From the IMG/VR virus record IMGVR_UViG_3300025132_000021, positions 1 to 64,000 of that record: a stretch of DNA of 64,000 nt. One strand, written 5' to 3'. The stretch is from a virus. Under the pieces are notes generated by a model. It did no database searches. It saw only the letters and a list, made by a program, of their open reading frames with translations, and had not been told where the DNA came from. The translations under genes were made by a program, and so were the position numbers. Of this stretch, positions 38,604 to 46,472 are shown in pieces; the stretch's first letter is position 1; each line of letters starts with the position of its first letter.

Positions 38604-38652
38604 TAGAGGAAACAGTGGGTTTCCTATGAACGACAAATAAAAGGTAATTTTA
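38604..38652 (+). promoter_or_regulatory. 5' leader with hairpin and 4-codon uORF
   Basis: GGAAAC/GTTTCC forms a 6-bp hairpin around 38608-38624. ATGAACGACAAATAA (4 codons) follows, then AAAGGT before the main ATG. Most genes here have no leader, so this may be a translational control element. Confidence 0.45.
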
Positions 38653-40365
38653 ATGAACAAAGAAAATAAACTAAAGAAGACATTTTTAACGATTTTAACA
38701 GCAATTATGCTTGCTATGAGTGCAGGTGTAGTTACTGGTGAAGGTTCCGACCCTCTTGACCCATCAGACGGTGGCGCAGATTGGGATGGCGACGGTTTGA
38801 CTAACAAAGAAGAACAAGACGCTGGAACTAATATGAACAACCCAGATTCAGACGGTGATGGACTCCCAGATGGTTGGGAAGTTGCTAACGGCCTAAATCC
38901 AACTAACGGTGGCGATGCTAACGGCGACCCAGATGGAGATGGTCTAACCAACTCTCAAGAATATGCACAGGGAACTAACCCAAACAATGCCGATACTGAC
39001 GGCGATGGCAAACCTGATAACACAGATGCCTTCCCTAACGACCCTAACGATGGAGAATACTCCGACTCCGATGGAGATGGAATCCCAGACGCATACGACC
39101 CAGATTATCAAGAGTCCCAAGCGGGTTCTGGTAATGGAGGCACAGAAGGCGGTGGCGAGTCTGAAGACAATGGACAAGGCGAAGGCCAAGGTCAGGGTCA
39201 AGGACAGGGACAAGGACAAGGACAGGGGCAAGGCCAAGGCCAAGGTCAGGGTCAAGGTCAGGGTCAGGGTCAAGGACAGGGCCAAGGTCAAGGACAAGGA
39301 CAAGGGCAGGGCCAAGGACAAGGGCAAGGCCAAGGTCAAGGTCAAGGACAGGGACAGGGCCAAGGCCAAGGTCAGGGTCAAGGACAAGGCCAACAACAAG
39401 GTCAAGGTCAAAGTCAAGGACAAGGACAACAAGGACAACAAGGCCAGCAAGGAAACCAAGGACAACAAGGACAGGCTGGACAACAAGGCCAACAATCTGG
39501 ACAACAAGGTAACCAAGGTCAGCAAGGCCAACAAGGGCAACAAGGTCAGCAACAAGATAACGGGCAAGGCCAGCAACAACAAGGAGGTCAGCAAGGCGGT
39601 CAGCAATCTGAACAACAAGCAGAAGAACAGAACGGCCAAAACCAAAATGGTGCTAACCAACAACAGCAAGGTCAAACCCAGAATGGTCAGCAAGGCCAGC
39701 AAGGTCAGCAAAATGACCAGCAACAAGGCCAACAGTTGGATAATCAAGACCAAAATGGAGATAACGACAATGATGGCGACGGTATTCCTGATGACTTAGA
39801 CAATGATGATGATAACGATGGAATCCCAGATACTATGGATGATTCACCTCAAGACCATGATAACGACGGCATTGATGATGCTGAAGATAATGATGATGAC
39901 GGAGATGGAATCAACGATAATGAAGAAGTCAATGATGGCAACGACAACACAGATATTTATGACCACGACAATGACGGTATAGAAGACCGTTTTGACTTTG
40001 ACATTGATAATGACGGAATTGACAACTGGAATGACCTGTATGAAAACGGGTCAGATGCCAGCCGAGACCACGACAATGATGGTATGGACGATGGTGTAGA
40101 CACAGACGACGATAACGACAACATTCTTGATGTTGATGAAATCGGCGGTGCTTGGTCTTCCTATCGCTACGACCATGATAACGACAACATTTGGGATGCA
40201 ACAGACCTTGATGATGATAACGATGGTCTATCAGACTGGTTTGAGAACAATGATGGCAACGATATGACAGGTCAATTTGACCATGACAACGATGGCGTTA
40301 GTGATTACTTAGACCTTGACGATGATGGCGACGGTATTCTGGACGAGTTTGAAAACGGCGTTTGA
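38653..40365 (+). CDS. secreted Ca-binding repeat protein with GQ-repeat linker
   Basis: 570 aa. The Sec signal peptide is residues 1-28 (KKTFLTILTAIMLAMSAGVV). Then come thrombospondin type 3-like DxDGDGLxDxxE repeats (about 30-155), a GQ dipeptide tract (about 174-255) continuing into Q/G-rich sequence to about 365, and a second long run of DxDNDGIxD repeats to the end. There is no membrane anchor. DxDxDG loops bind calcium, so the ends would be rigid and the middle flexible. Likely a secreted matrix, fibre or cell-surface protein. The C-terminus may be bound by another surface protein. Confidence 0.85.
   Translation: MNKENKLKKTFLTILTAIMLAMSAGVVTGEGSDPLDPSDGGADWDGDGLTNKEEQDAGTNMNNPDSDGDGLPDGWEVANGLNPTNGGDANGDPDGDGLTNSQEYAQGTNPNNADTDGDGKPDNTDAFPNDPNDGEYSDSDGDGIPDAYDPDYQESQAGSGNGGTEGGGESEDNGQGEGQGQGQGQGQGQGQGQGQGQGQGQGQGQGQGQGQGQGQGQGQGQGQGQGQGQGQGQGQGQGQGQGQGQGQQQGQGQSQGQGQQGQQGQQGNQGQQGQAGQQGQQSGQQGNQGQQGQQGQQGQQQDNGQGQQQQGGQQGGQQSEQQAEEQNGQNQNGANQQQQGQTQNGQQGQQGQQNDQQQGQQLDNQDQNGDNDNDGDGIPDDLDNDDDNDGIPDTMDDSPQDHDNDGIDDAEDNDDDGDGINDNEEVNDGNDNTDIYDHDNDGIEDRFDFDIDNDGIDNWNDLYENGSDASRDHDNDGMDDGVDTDDDNDNILDVDEIGGAWSSYRYDHDNDNIWDATDLDDDNDGLSDWFENNDGNDMTGQFDHDNDGVSDYLDLDDDGDGILDEFENGV
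39172..39405 (+). repeat. degenerate GGNCAR tandem repeat
   Basis: About 40 successive Gly-Gln codon pairs with drifting third positions. The protein repeat is perfect while the DNA is not, indicating selection for the peptide after expansion. Confidence 0.9.
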
Positions 40366-40387
40366 AGTCTATAATTTAACTTGTTAT

Positions 40388-40413
40388 GACGGACGAGATT
40401 TCATTACGAAATC
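40388..40413. terminator. hairpin between genes
   Basis: GATTTC-attac-GAAATC stem-loop about 25 nt after the stop of the secreted protein. Possible transcript 3' end or processing signal. Confidence 0.45.
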
Positions 40414-40440
40414 TTCTCTTGAACTCGTTAAAGAGTAGTG

Positions 40441-40451
40441 TTAAATAGGTG
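40441..40451 (+). promoter_or_regulatory. promoter TTAAATAGGTG
   Basis: It lies 29 nt before the ATG at 40470. TTAAATAGGTG subtype. Confidence 0.65.
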
Positions 40452-40469
40452 AAACCACCTACACTAATT

Positions 40470-40703
40470 ATGAACCCCGCCAAACTTACACCCGTTCAAA
40501 TGCGTGTCCTTTGTAGCCGAAATGAGTTAGAAACATTTGTCAAGCGTAGACTTTCTACCTTAAACAAAAGAAGTGCTGATTCATGGAATAAGCGAAACCA
40601 AAAAGTTCAGCGTTCAGAAGTTAATTTTTCTAATATCAATAAAGAAACATTGGTGTTCATGGCTTCGGCTTTGAGCAAGTGTGAGCGTAAAGACAATCTT
40701 TAA
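40470..40703 (+). CDS. small basic protein
   Basis: 77 aa, Arg/Lys-rich and helical, unrecognised. The next promoter lies inside its 3' end. Confidence 0.55.
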   Translation: MNPAKLTPVQMRVLCSRNELETFVKRRLSTLNKRSADSWNKRNQKVQRSEVNFSNINKETLVFMASALSKCERKDNL

Positions 40704-40710
40704 GTATCAA
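40699..40710 (+). promoter_or_regulatory. promoter TTTAAGTATCAA
   Basis: It lies 30 nt before the ATG at 40729 and overlaps the previous stop. Confidence 0.75.
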
Positions 40711-40728
40711 AGAATACCATTAAACTTC

Positions 40729-40935
40729 ATGCGTAGTCGTGAAGATGTCTATGGAATGCTTAGAGAAGCAGTAGATTTGCAGGAAACATGGCGTTATGCC
40801 TATGACCAAGCCAAAGCGCAAGGCAACAAGGAACAAATGAGGATTTGTGTTCGCAATCATAAAGCATTAGAAGGAGTTATCAAAACCCTTCGGTGGACAC
40901 TTGAATATGCAGGTATTAGTAGTCCCTTAATGTAA
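40729..40935 (+). CDS. small helical protein, paralog of the next gene
   Basis: 68 aa. It shares the ending CVRNHKALEGVIKTLRWTL and the overall length with the gene at 40976, so the two arose by tandem duplication. Three predicted helices. Function unknown. Confidence 0.65.
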   Translation: MRSREDVYGMLREAVDLQETWRYAYDQAKAQGNKEQMRICVRNHKALEGVIKTLRWTLEYAGISSPLM

Positions 40936-40975
40936 ATCTTTATTAAGGTGCTTCAACAAACGAGGGTTGAAAACT

Positions 40976-41227
40976 ATGGCTGAAATGAGCGACCATCAAG
41001 ATACGAACCATTTTACTTATGACCGTAATTGGGACGAAATTGAAAATATGTTAGATGCTGCCGAGCGCATGATGAACAAATGGGTTAATCGTTTTTACGA
41101 GGCTCAAGTCAAAGGCGACCGTAGAACTATGAAAGATTGCGCTCGTAATAAAAAAGCCTTAGAAGGTGTTATCAAAACACTCCGATGGACATTGGGCGAT
41201 AAGAACATAGAACATCCATTAAATTAA
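40976..41227 (+). CDS. small helical protein, tandem paralog
   Basis: 83 aa. It is aligned with the preceding gene over about 65 residues (CARNKKALEGVIKTLRWTL conserved), with a longer N-terminus. Own upstream A/T-rich box TATTAAGGTG. Function unknown. Confidence 0.65.
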   Translation: MAEMSDHQDTNHFTYDRNWDEIENMLDAAERMMNKWVNRFYEAQVKGDRRTMKDCARNKKALEGVIKTLRWTLGDKNIEHPLN

Positions 41228-41239
41228 ACTTAGCAAATC

Positions 41240-41251
41240 TTTAAGTATCAG
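41240..41251 (+). promoter_or_regulatory. promoter TTTAAGTATCAG
   Basis: It lies 31 nt before the ATG at 41271. Confidence 0.75.
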
Positions 41252-41270
41252 AACCGCCAAAGTCCTTATC

Positions 41271-42203
41271 ATGGACGCAAGAACAATCGCAGGCGCAGGA
41301 CTACTCATTGGTGGTGGTCTTGTCGGCTACAAGGCTATGAAAGATTTGGCAGGACTTGGTTGCTATGGACCAGCCGCTTACCTAACACTCGGACTCACTG
41401 GAATTGGCGCAGGATTATTCCTGTTTGGCAAACTACGAACAGACGCAGTTAAGCAAAGAGTTGCTGATGTAAAAGAAGAAGTTTCCGCAGTAATGAACTC
41501 TGAATACTACCCTTGGCTACCTGAAGGTATGGATGCTGGCGATGTAGTAGTTCCTAACTCCTATGGAGACACTTCCTCTGCTGCTGGTATGCCTGATGGC
41601 TCTGGTCGTGGAGTTCCACAATGGTATGGAAGCGCAGAAGGCCGAAAATACGGCAAGCGTGACCGATACACAGACCGTTGGGGCAACGCTCGCTACTTTA
41701 CTCGTCGCAAGGACGGTTCAATCGTAACTTCAGTCAATATCGCTGGAAAGCGTGGTGCTGTTGCTAACGACCGCCGACAAGGTGCTAAGACTTACAAGCC
41801 TTCTGGCTACCGTCAGATGGGTGATGCAAAGCCAGTCGGACAACTTGAGAGAGCCATGAAGAATATGTTCGGTGCAGATACCGAAGCAGGACTTCCAGTT
41901 ATCCCAGATTCCTACGGAACAAACTCTGCTCTGGATTCAGGACAAGGAGTTCCAGTTTGGTATGGTTCCGCAGAATCCAAGTATGGCAAACGCCAACGCT
42001 TTGACCATATCAAAGGCAACAGCCGATATGTCGCTCGTGATACTAAGGGAAGATTTATCTCCAATGTATCAGTAGCAGGTAAGCGAGGTTCAATCGCACA
42101 GGACAAGCGTAAGATGGCAAAGTCCTACAAGCCTGCTGGCTACCGCCAGATGGGTGATGGAAAGCGTGTTCCACAATCGGCTCGTGCTTCCAAGAATGTG
42201 TGA
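41271..42203 (+). CDS. membrane protein with duplicated basic domain
   Basis: 310 aa. Two hydrophobic segments (about residues 5-22 and 31-52) precede two copies of a basic module of about 95 residues. Each reads SYG...G(R/Q)GVPxWYGSAE, then KYGKRxR, then (I/V)(S/N)VAGKRG, then YKPxGYRQMGD. A linker with FGADTEAGLP separates them. Pattern and charge suggest a membrane-bound DNA- or polyanion-binding structural protein. C-ending codons are more frequent than in neighbours, as in highly expressed genes. Confidence 0.65.
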   Translation: MDARTIAGAGLLIGGGLVGYKAMKDLAGLGCYGPAAYLTLGLTGIGAGLFLFGKLRTDAVKQRVADVKEEVSAVMNSEYYPWLPEGMDAGDVVVPNSYGDTSSAAGMPDGSGRGVPQWYGSAEGRKYGKRDRYTDRWGNARYFTRRKDGSIVTSVNIAGKRGAVANDRRQGAKTYKPSGYRQMGDAKPVGQLERAMKNMFGADTEAGLPVIPDSYGTNSALDSGQGVPVWYGSAESKYGKRQRFDHIKGNSRYVARDTKGRFISNVSVAGKRGSIAQDKRKMAKSYKPAGYRQMGDGKRVPQSARASKNV

Positions 42204-42207
42204 AGAC

Positions 42208-42219
42208 TTAAGTAGTTGA
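42208..42219 (+). promoter_or_regulatory. promoter TTAAGTAGTTGA
   Basis: It lies 29 nt before the ATG at 42237. It drives the three-gene operon to 45948. Confidence 0.65.
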
Positions 42220-42236
42220 ACTTACCATGATTATTC

Positions 42237-42581
42237 ATGGACTGGGACGCTTTGCTCAAGGCAGAAGCCAAGAAAGAAGAGTTGCGTCGTAAGACTATGG
42301 GAGAGCGTAGCACACTACATTCTCGTAAGCGTCGTTCAGACCCACACCGTTATGCTAAAGTTCCCGATATTCCAGTAGTTCCTATTCAGAAGCAATCACC
42401 AGATTGGACTCAACAGATTAAAGATACCTCCCTCCCCGACACCCCTCCCTCTGTGGATAGAGCAATTCAAACGCAACATACCTCTGGTTTGAATAAAACT
42501 AATTTGAAGCGTAATGCTGAACAACAATTAGAAGATTTACGCAAACAATTGCGAAAAGCCTATGGATTAGGGGGTATTTAG
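42237..42581 (+). CDS. basic hypothetical protein
   Basis: 114 aa, Lys/Arg-rich with helical ends (LLKAEAKKEELRRK, NAEQQLEDLRKQLRKAYGL). Its stop is one base before the GTG of the next gene. Unrecognised. Confidence 0.6.
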   Translation: MDWDALLKAEAKKEELRRKTMGERSTLHSRKRRSDPHRYAKVPDIPVVPIQKQSPDWTQQIKDTSLPDTPPSVDRAIQTQHTSGLNKTNLKRNAEQQLEDLRKQLRKAYGLGGI

Positions 42582-43082
42582 GTGTCAATTCGTCGGCAAG
42601 GCTGGGAATGGGCTGTGGCAGACCTTGGAAACTTACCTGCCAAGGTTAAACAACTTGAAGTTCGCCCACAATCAGTTTTTTATTCAGGAATTGGTGATGC
42701 TACACAGGTAAATCGTAATCGCACAGGTGATGATGAGTATATCGTTCTACAATATGTTGGTTCTACACCGGGTAATTGGGGCGGTTTATTTAACAAAGGT
42801 CGTGATTGGAAACCCGGTGGTTTCGTCAATATCCGTATCGGCACAACAGCCTATTATCAAACTTTAGATGGTAGAGATTCACAAGGACTAACTGGCACAG
42901 CCGCACCCTATCCTATCTCATCTTCTGCTTCACCAGTTTTGAAAAACTGGATTCCAATTCAAATCCCGCCCGGAACGGATTGGGACATTACTTATTTCTT
43001 AGGCAACGCTTTAGTTCCACTTACGGAGGAGTTTCCACAGTTGCCGATTTCAACATTTACAATTACTGAAGTTCCACCATGA
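42582..43082 (+). CDS. beta-rich putative structural protein
   Basis: 166 aa with a GTG start. Gly/Pro/aromatic-rich beta pattern (YIVLQYVGSTPGNWGGLF, FVNIRIGTTAYYQTLDG). No membrane segment. It lies between a basic protein and the 951-aa protein in one operon, which suggests a particle or fibre component. Confidence 0.55.
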   Translation: MSIRRQGWEWAVADLGNLPAKVKQLEVRPQSVFYSGIGDATQVNRNRTGDDEYIVLQYVGSTPGNWGGLFNKGRDWKPGGFVNIRIGTTAYYQTLDGRDSQGLTGTAAPYPISSSASPVLKNWIPIQIPPGTDWDITYFLGNALVPLTEEFPQLPISTFTITEVPP

Positions 43083-43092
43083 GGTTTTTATT

Positions 43093-45948
43093 ATGGGATT
43101 AGTCTACGATATTAACACCGTTGCTTTGCCATGGCAAAGTAATACCAAAAATTGGTTTGAGTCCTTTGCTAATTTTGATGGCACTGCTGAGTTCCAAGGC
43201 GCACTCACAGAATCCATGCAAGGTATAGAACAATTTGACCCCGGAGGTAATCTTGTGACTGATTGGATTATTCGTGGACAAACTTATGTGAATGATTATT
43301 ACATTTGGTATGGGTCTTACCGAGCCTATTTCATGGACTTATATGCTGCCAATACTGGAGGAATTGCATGGGATGGTTTCATTTGTGTTGCGAGAGCCTA
43401 CAATGCTGTAAAGGGAGGACGGTATGACCCAGATGCAGGAGTTCCATTTCCTCCTAATGCCCCATTTGCCGAAGGACCGTTTGAGGTTCCATTTCGCTCG
43501 GTTTATATGATTCCCATGAGGTTGCCTTATCAATTACCACCGGGCGTTGTGGGTGATGCGGTCAAGATTGCCGCCGATAGTGAACCCGGTGTTTATGGTG
43601 TAAATATCGCCACAGGATTAGGCTCATTATATGGGTCAGAAGTAGTAGGAACTTCTTTTGCTAACAAAGATTATGCAGTTATGGATTCACGCCGAACACC
43701 TAAAATTGGTATTGGCGTAGTAGGAACTCAAAGAACTTATACAGGTAATAGCACACCCACTGGCATTTCTTATGTAGGTTTTGGAAACATTTTTAACATT
43801 GATTATAACCCCGCAAGTTATGAACAAGGAAACCTTTTAGACCCACAGATGCAAGGTTCACCCATGGCTCTTATTTGGGCAGAAGCATGGGGTTGGAAAA
43901 AAGAAAGTTTTTACAATAATGGTGGAGTGGGTGTGCCAAATCTTACTCAATTTGTTCCGTTGGATGATGGAATTATCAATATGGAATCTAATACAACTCG
44001 TTGGGTTTTCCCCGGTGATGTTGCAGATGCCGACCAAGCCAATGCTTTACTATACAGTGGAGGAGATGGACACATCATTACTAAAGTTTATGATTTGAAA
44101 TGGTCTGCTGACACAGTTAATCTAAATAATCCCAAAGGAACTGGTATTGGACTACTGTGTGGACAAGTAGCCGAGTTCGCAGGAGGAGTTTTACAAAACT
44201 TTCAACCATTCTTTGCAGGTTGGAAATCGGTTTGGACGGGAGACTTGCCCTCCTATACTTATGCAAAATATGGTTCTACCAGTGGACATCCCGATGGAAG
44301 ACCTTGTAATATCAAAGTTGGTGTAGCCTCTCGTAGTGGGACTACTGCTAATTTCATCATGCCTACTGATGTTACTATTGACCTTACGAGTGGAGCCTTT
44401 GCTAACACCATAACTCAAGCATTACCAGATAATACAGTAGAGACTTATTTGAATACATTTTTAGTTGGTATAAATTATGCAGTTATAGGTGGTGTTAAAC
44501 AATGTGTTGTTTATTCAGCCAATTCACCAGATATTATTTATGGTAATGGATTTGAGGCTGCAACCAGAAGTTATTGTTTGGCTCCTTTGGCGTATGCAGG
44601 AGGTTCGTTTGTGACTGAAACAGGTTTAGAGATGCCTTCAACCGCAGGAGGAACACCAATTTGGACAGGTTCGGTTTTTCAAAATCAAACATTAGATTTA
44701 GAATACGAAGAACGCTCAACAGGTAAATCAGATTTCCAGAATGCGGCAGCGTTGATAGCACTTGGAGGTGCGCCAACTTATGTCATAGATGATGATTTAG
44801 TAGAATCCAATAATAAGGATTTCACCGTCCCTCCTGAAGAGAAAGCAGCCCTCGCTTTAGCAGGAGTTGGTCTTGGTAATGCAGGAAATTGTTATATTCC
44901 CGGAGTGAATCAAGAAACTCCAAGCCCAACTAATCCTTATGCAAACTTAGCCAATGGTTTATTAGCCTACCAACCGGGTGCAGGACCTTATGCTTTAATT
45001 TATGATTTTGGCAGTATTAGTGCCAACCCAGTAGCATTTAGTAATCCATTACAAATTACCAGCACAGGTTCAGGAACTCAACAAGGAGGAGAAATGAACA
45101 AAGAGTTTATCACAGGACCAAACTCTACCACTCGCTATGCTACTTGTGGTTCTTGGGATAATGACAGAGACCAATGGATTTTTACATTCTGCGACCCTGT
45201 AAATGGTGCAGGAATCATGTCAGTCAATTCGGCTTTTGGATTAGCCAGCAAAGTTCAACAAACTTTCTTAGACCAGACTGTAAATCTACCCGGACCTCCA
45301 AAAAATAGTTTCACCCCACAATGTTCTATTTATACCAGTCGTCAAATGACTACTCAATTAGATGGACTCGTGATTTCAGGGGCAGAAAATAACCTACAAG
45401 GCACAGATGCAGACGGACAAGTTTCAGGAGGTCGTTTGGCATTAAAGGGTGCGCCCTTAGCAGGAGTTCCTGCTGCTCAAGCCTTTACGGTATTTGGAAT
45501 CGGAGTAATCACAGGAACAACAGGCAGAACTGCTCGTGTTTGGGTAGATTATCTGTTATTTGATGGTCCTGAGTCCTTAATTGCAGTGGAACTTGAAAAG
45601 TTAGGACTCCGTGTAACCGTAGAAAATGTAGAATGGTATAAAGCCAAGATTCTTAAAGCAGGAAAATTGGGTCTTACTTTAGAAGAAATTGAAGACTGGG
45701 TTCGTATGCAACAAGATGAATACCGAGCCACTTTGAAACAAAAAGAGCGTGCAGGTCGTATGCGTAGCAAACGCCGACAAGTTGCTGTCTGGAGAGAAGG
45801 ATTAGAAGATACCTTAGAAGGAGACTTTATGGACAAAGGAGGATTTGAAACTCTCAAGGACTTAGATACTGCTGCTCAAGAGTATGTCCCTGCCCCTTCA
45901 GAAACTACCAAAAATACCAAAAACACGAAATTAGATTCCGATAAATGA
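43093..45948 (+). CDS. 951-aa putative structural/fibre protein
   Basis: No domain recognised. About 800 residues of Gly/Asn/Tyr-rich beta structure with no signal peptide and no membrane helix, then a charged helical tail (about 830-951) with EKLGLRVTVENVEWYKAKIL and an Arg/Lys-rich coil (LKQKERAGRMRSKRRQ). Such composition is typical of virion fibres and large appendage proteins. Without a leader it would need release by lysis or a particle route. GAGGT precedes the ATG. Confidence 0.6.
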   Translation: MGLVYDINTVALPWQSNTKNWFESFANFDGTAEFQGALTESMQGIEQFDPGGNLVTDWIIRGQTYVNDYYIWYGSYRAYFMDLYAANTGGIAWDGFICVARAYNAVKGGRYDPDAGVPFPPNAPFAEGPFEVPFRSVYMIPMRLPYQLPPGVVGDAVKIAADSEPGVYGVNIATGLGSLYGSEVVGTSFANKDYAVMDSRRTPKIGIGVVGTQRTYTGNSTPTGISYVGFGNIFNIDYNPASYEQGNLLDPQMQGSPMALIWAEAWGWKKESFYNNGGVGVPNLTQFVPLDDGIINMESNTTRWVFPGDVADADQANALLYSGGDGHIITKVYDLKWSADTVNLNNPKGTGIGLLCGQVAEFAGGVLQNFQPFFAGWKSVWTGDLPSYTYAKYGSTSGHPDGRPCNIKVGVASRSGTTANFIMPTDVTIDLTSGAFANTITQALPDNTVETYLNTFLVGINYAVIGGVKQCVVYSANSPDIIYGNGFEAATRSYCLAPLAYAGGSFVTETGLEMPSTAGGTPIWTGSVFQNQTLDLEYEERSTGKSDFQNAAALIALGGAPTYVIDDDLVESNNKDFTVPPEEKAALALAGVGLGNAGNCYIPGVNQETPSPTNPYANLANGLLAYQPGAGPYALIYDFGSISANPVAFSNPLQITSTGSGTQQGGEMNKEFITGPNSTTRYATCGSWDNDRDQWIFTFCDPVNGAGIMSVNSAFGLASKVQQTFLDQTVNLPGPPKNSFTPQCSIYTSRQMTTQLDGLVISGAENNLQGTDADGQVSGGRLALKGAPLAGVPAAQAFTVFGIGVITGTTGRTARVWVDYLLFDGPESLIAVELEKLGLRVTVENVEWYKAKILKAGKLGLTLEEIEDWVRMQQDEYRATLKQKERAGRMRSKRRQVAVWREGLEDTLEGDFMDKGGFETLKDLDTAAQEYVPAPSETTKNTKNTKLDSDK

Positions 45949-45986
45949 TAGTCTGCGAGCCTATATGCACACAAACTTACTCAAAC

Positions 45987-45998
45987 TTTAAGTAGTAG
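45987..45998 (+). promoter_or_regulatory. promoter TTTAAGTAGTAG
   Basis: It lies 29 nt before the ATG at 46016. Confidence 0.75.
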
Positions 45999-46015
45999 TA
46001 AATCAAAATAATACT

Positions 46016-46438
46016 ATGACCAACCAATTTATTGGTGTCATTGACATCCCTTTGAACCCCGAAATAGTAAGTTTAGCCACATTAGGTATTCCTAAAAATA
46101 TCTGTTTGGACACGATTTCTATTCCGTCCAATGGTATTTCTTATATTTCGGAATTAGAGTTCACATTTCTTTTAGATGGTGAACAAATATGGCAAGGACG
46201 AGGTAAAAGTTCGGGCATTGAGTTTGGTATTCCCGACGAGTTTGCATTCTCGGAAACAGGACGCAGTTTATTGATTTTAGTTTCACCGTCTTTGATGTTA
46301 TCATTACCCTCTATGGAACTTTCTACTACTGAACTCACAATTGCTATCAAAGGACACGAAGGAGAATGCCCCATTACCGTAGAAATTGAAGAAGATTTGC
46401 ATGAGTTTGACTATGATTTCAAAATAGAATGGGTGTGA
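46016..46438 (+). CDS. beta-rich hypothetical protein
   Basis: 140 aa, all-beta pattern, acidic, no membrane segment. Unrecognised. It is directly upstream of the Get3-like gene but separately promoted. Confidence 0.6.
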   Translation: MTNQFIGVIDIPLNPEIVSLATLGIPKNICLDTISIPSNGISYISELEFTFLLDGEQIWQGRGKSSGIEFGIPDEFAFSETGRSLLILVSPSLMLSLPSMELSTTELTIAIKGHEGECPITVEIEEDLHEFDYDFKIEWV

Positions 46439-46442
46439 ACAG

Positions 46443-46453
46443 TTAAATAGGTG
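46443..46453 (+). promoter_or_regulatory. promoter TTAAATAGGTG
   Basis: It lies 30 nt before the ATG at 46473. Confidence 0.7.
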
Positions 46454-46472
46454 CTACTCCCATAGTATCCTC

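Noticed and set aside
39172-39405. CRISPR-like or satellite repeat array
   Set aside because: The repeat is an in-frame Gly-Gln coding tract with no spacers.
38944-39753. 269-codon minus-strand frame rich in Leu/Thr/Ser
   Set aside because: It is the antisense of the GQ-repeat gene; the open frame follows from the repetitive codons, not from coding selection.
38963-39799. 278-codon +1 frame rich in Lys/Val/Asp
   Set aside because: Shadow frame of the GQ repeat; no promoter or start context.
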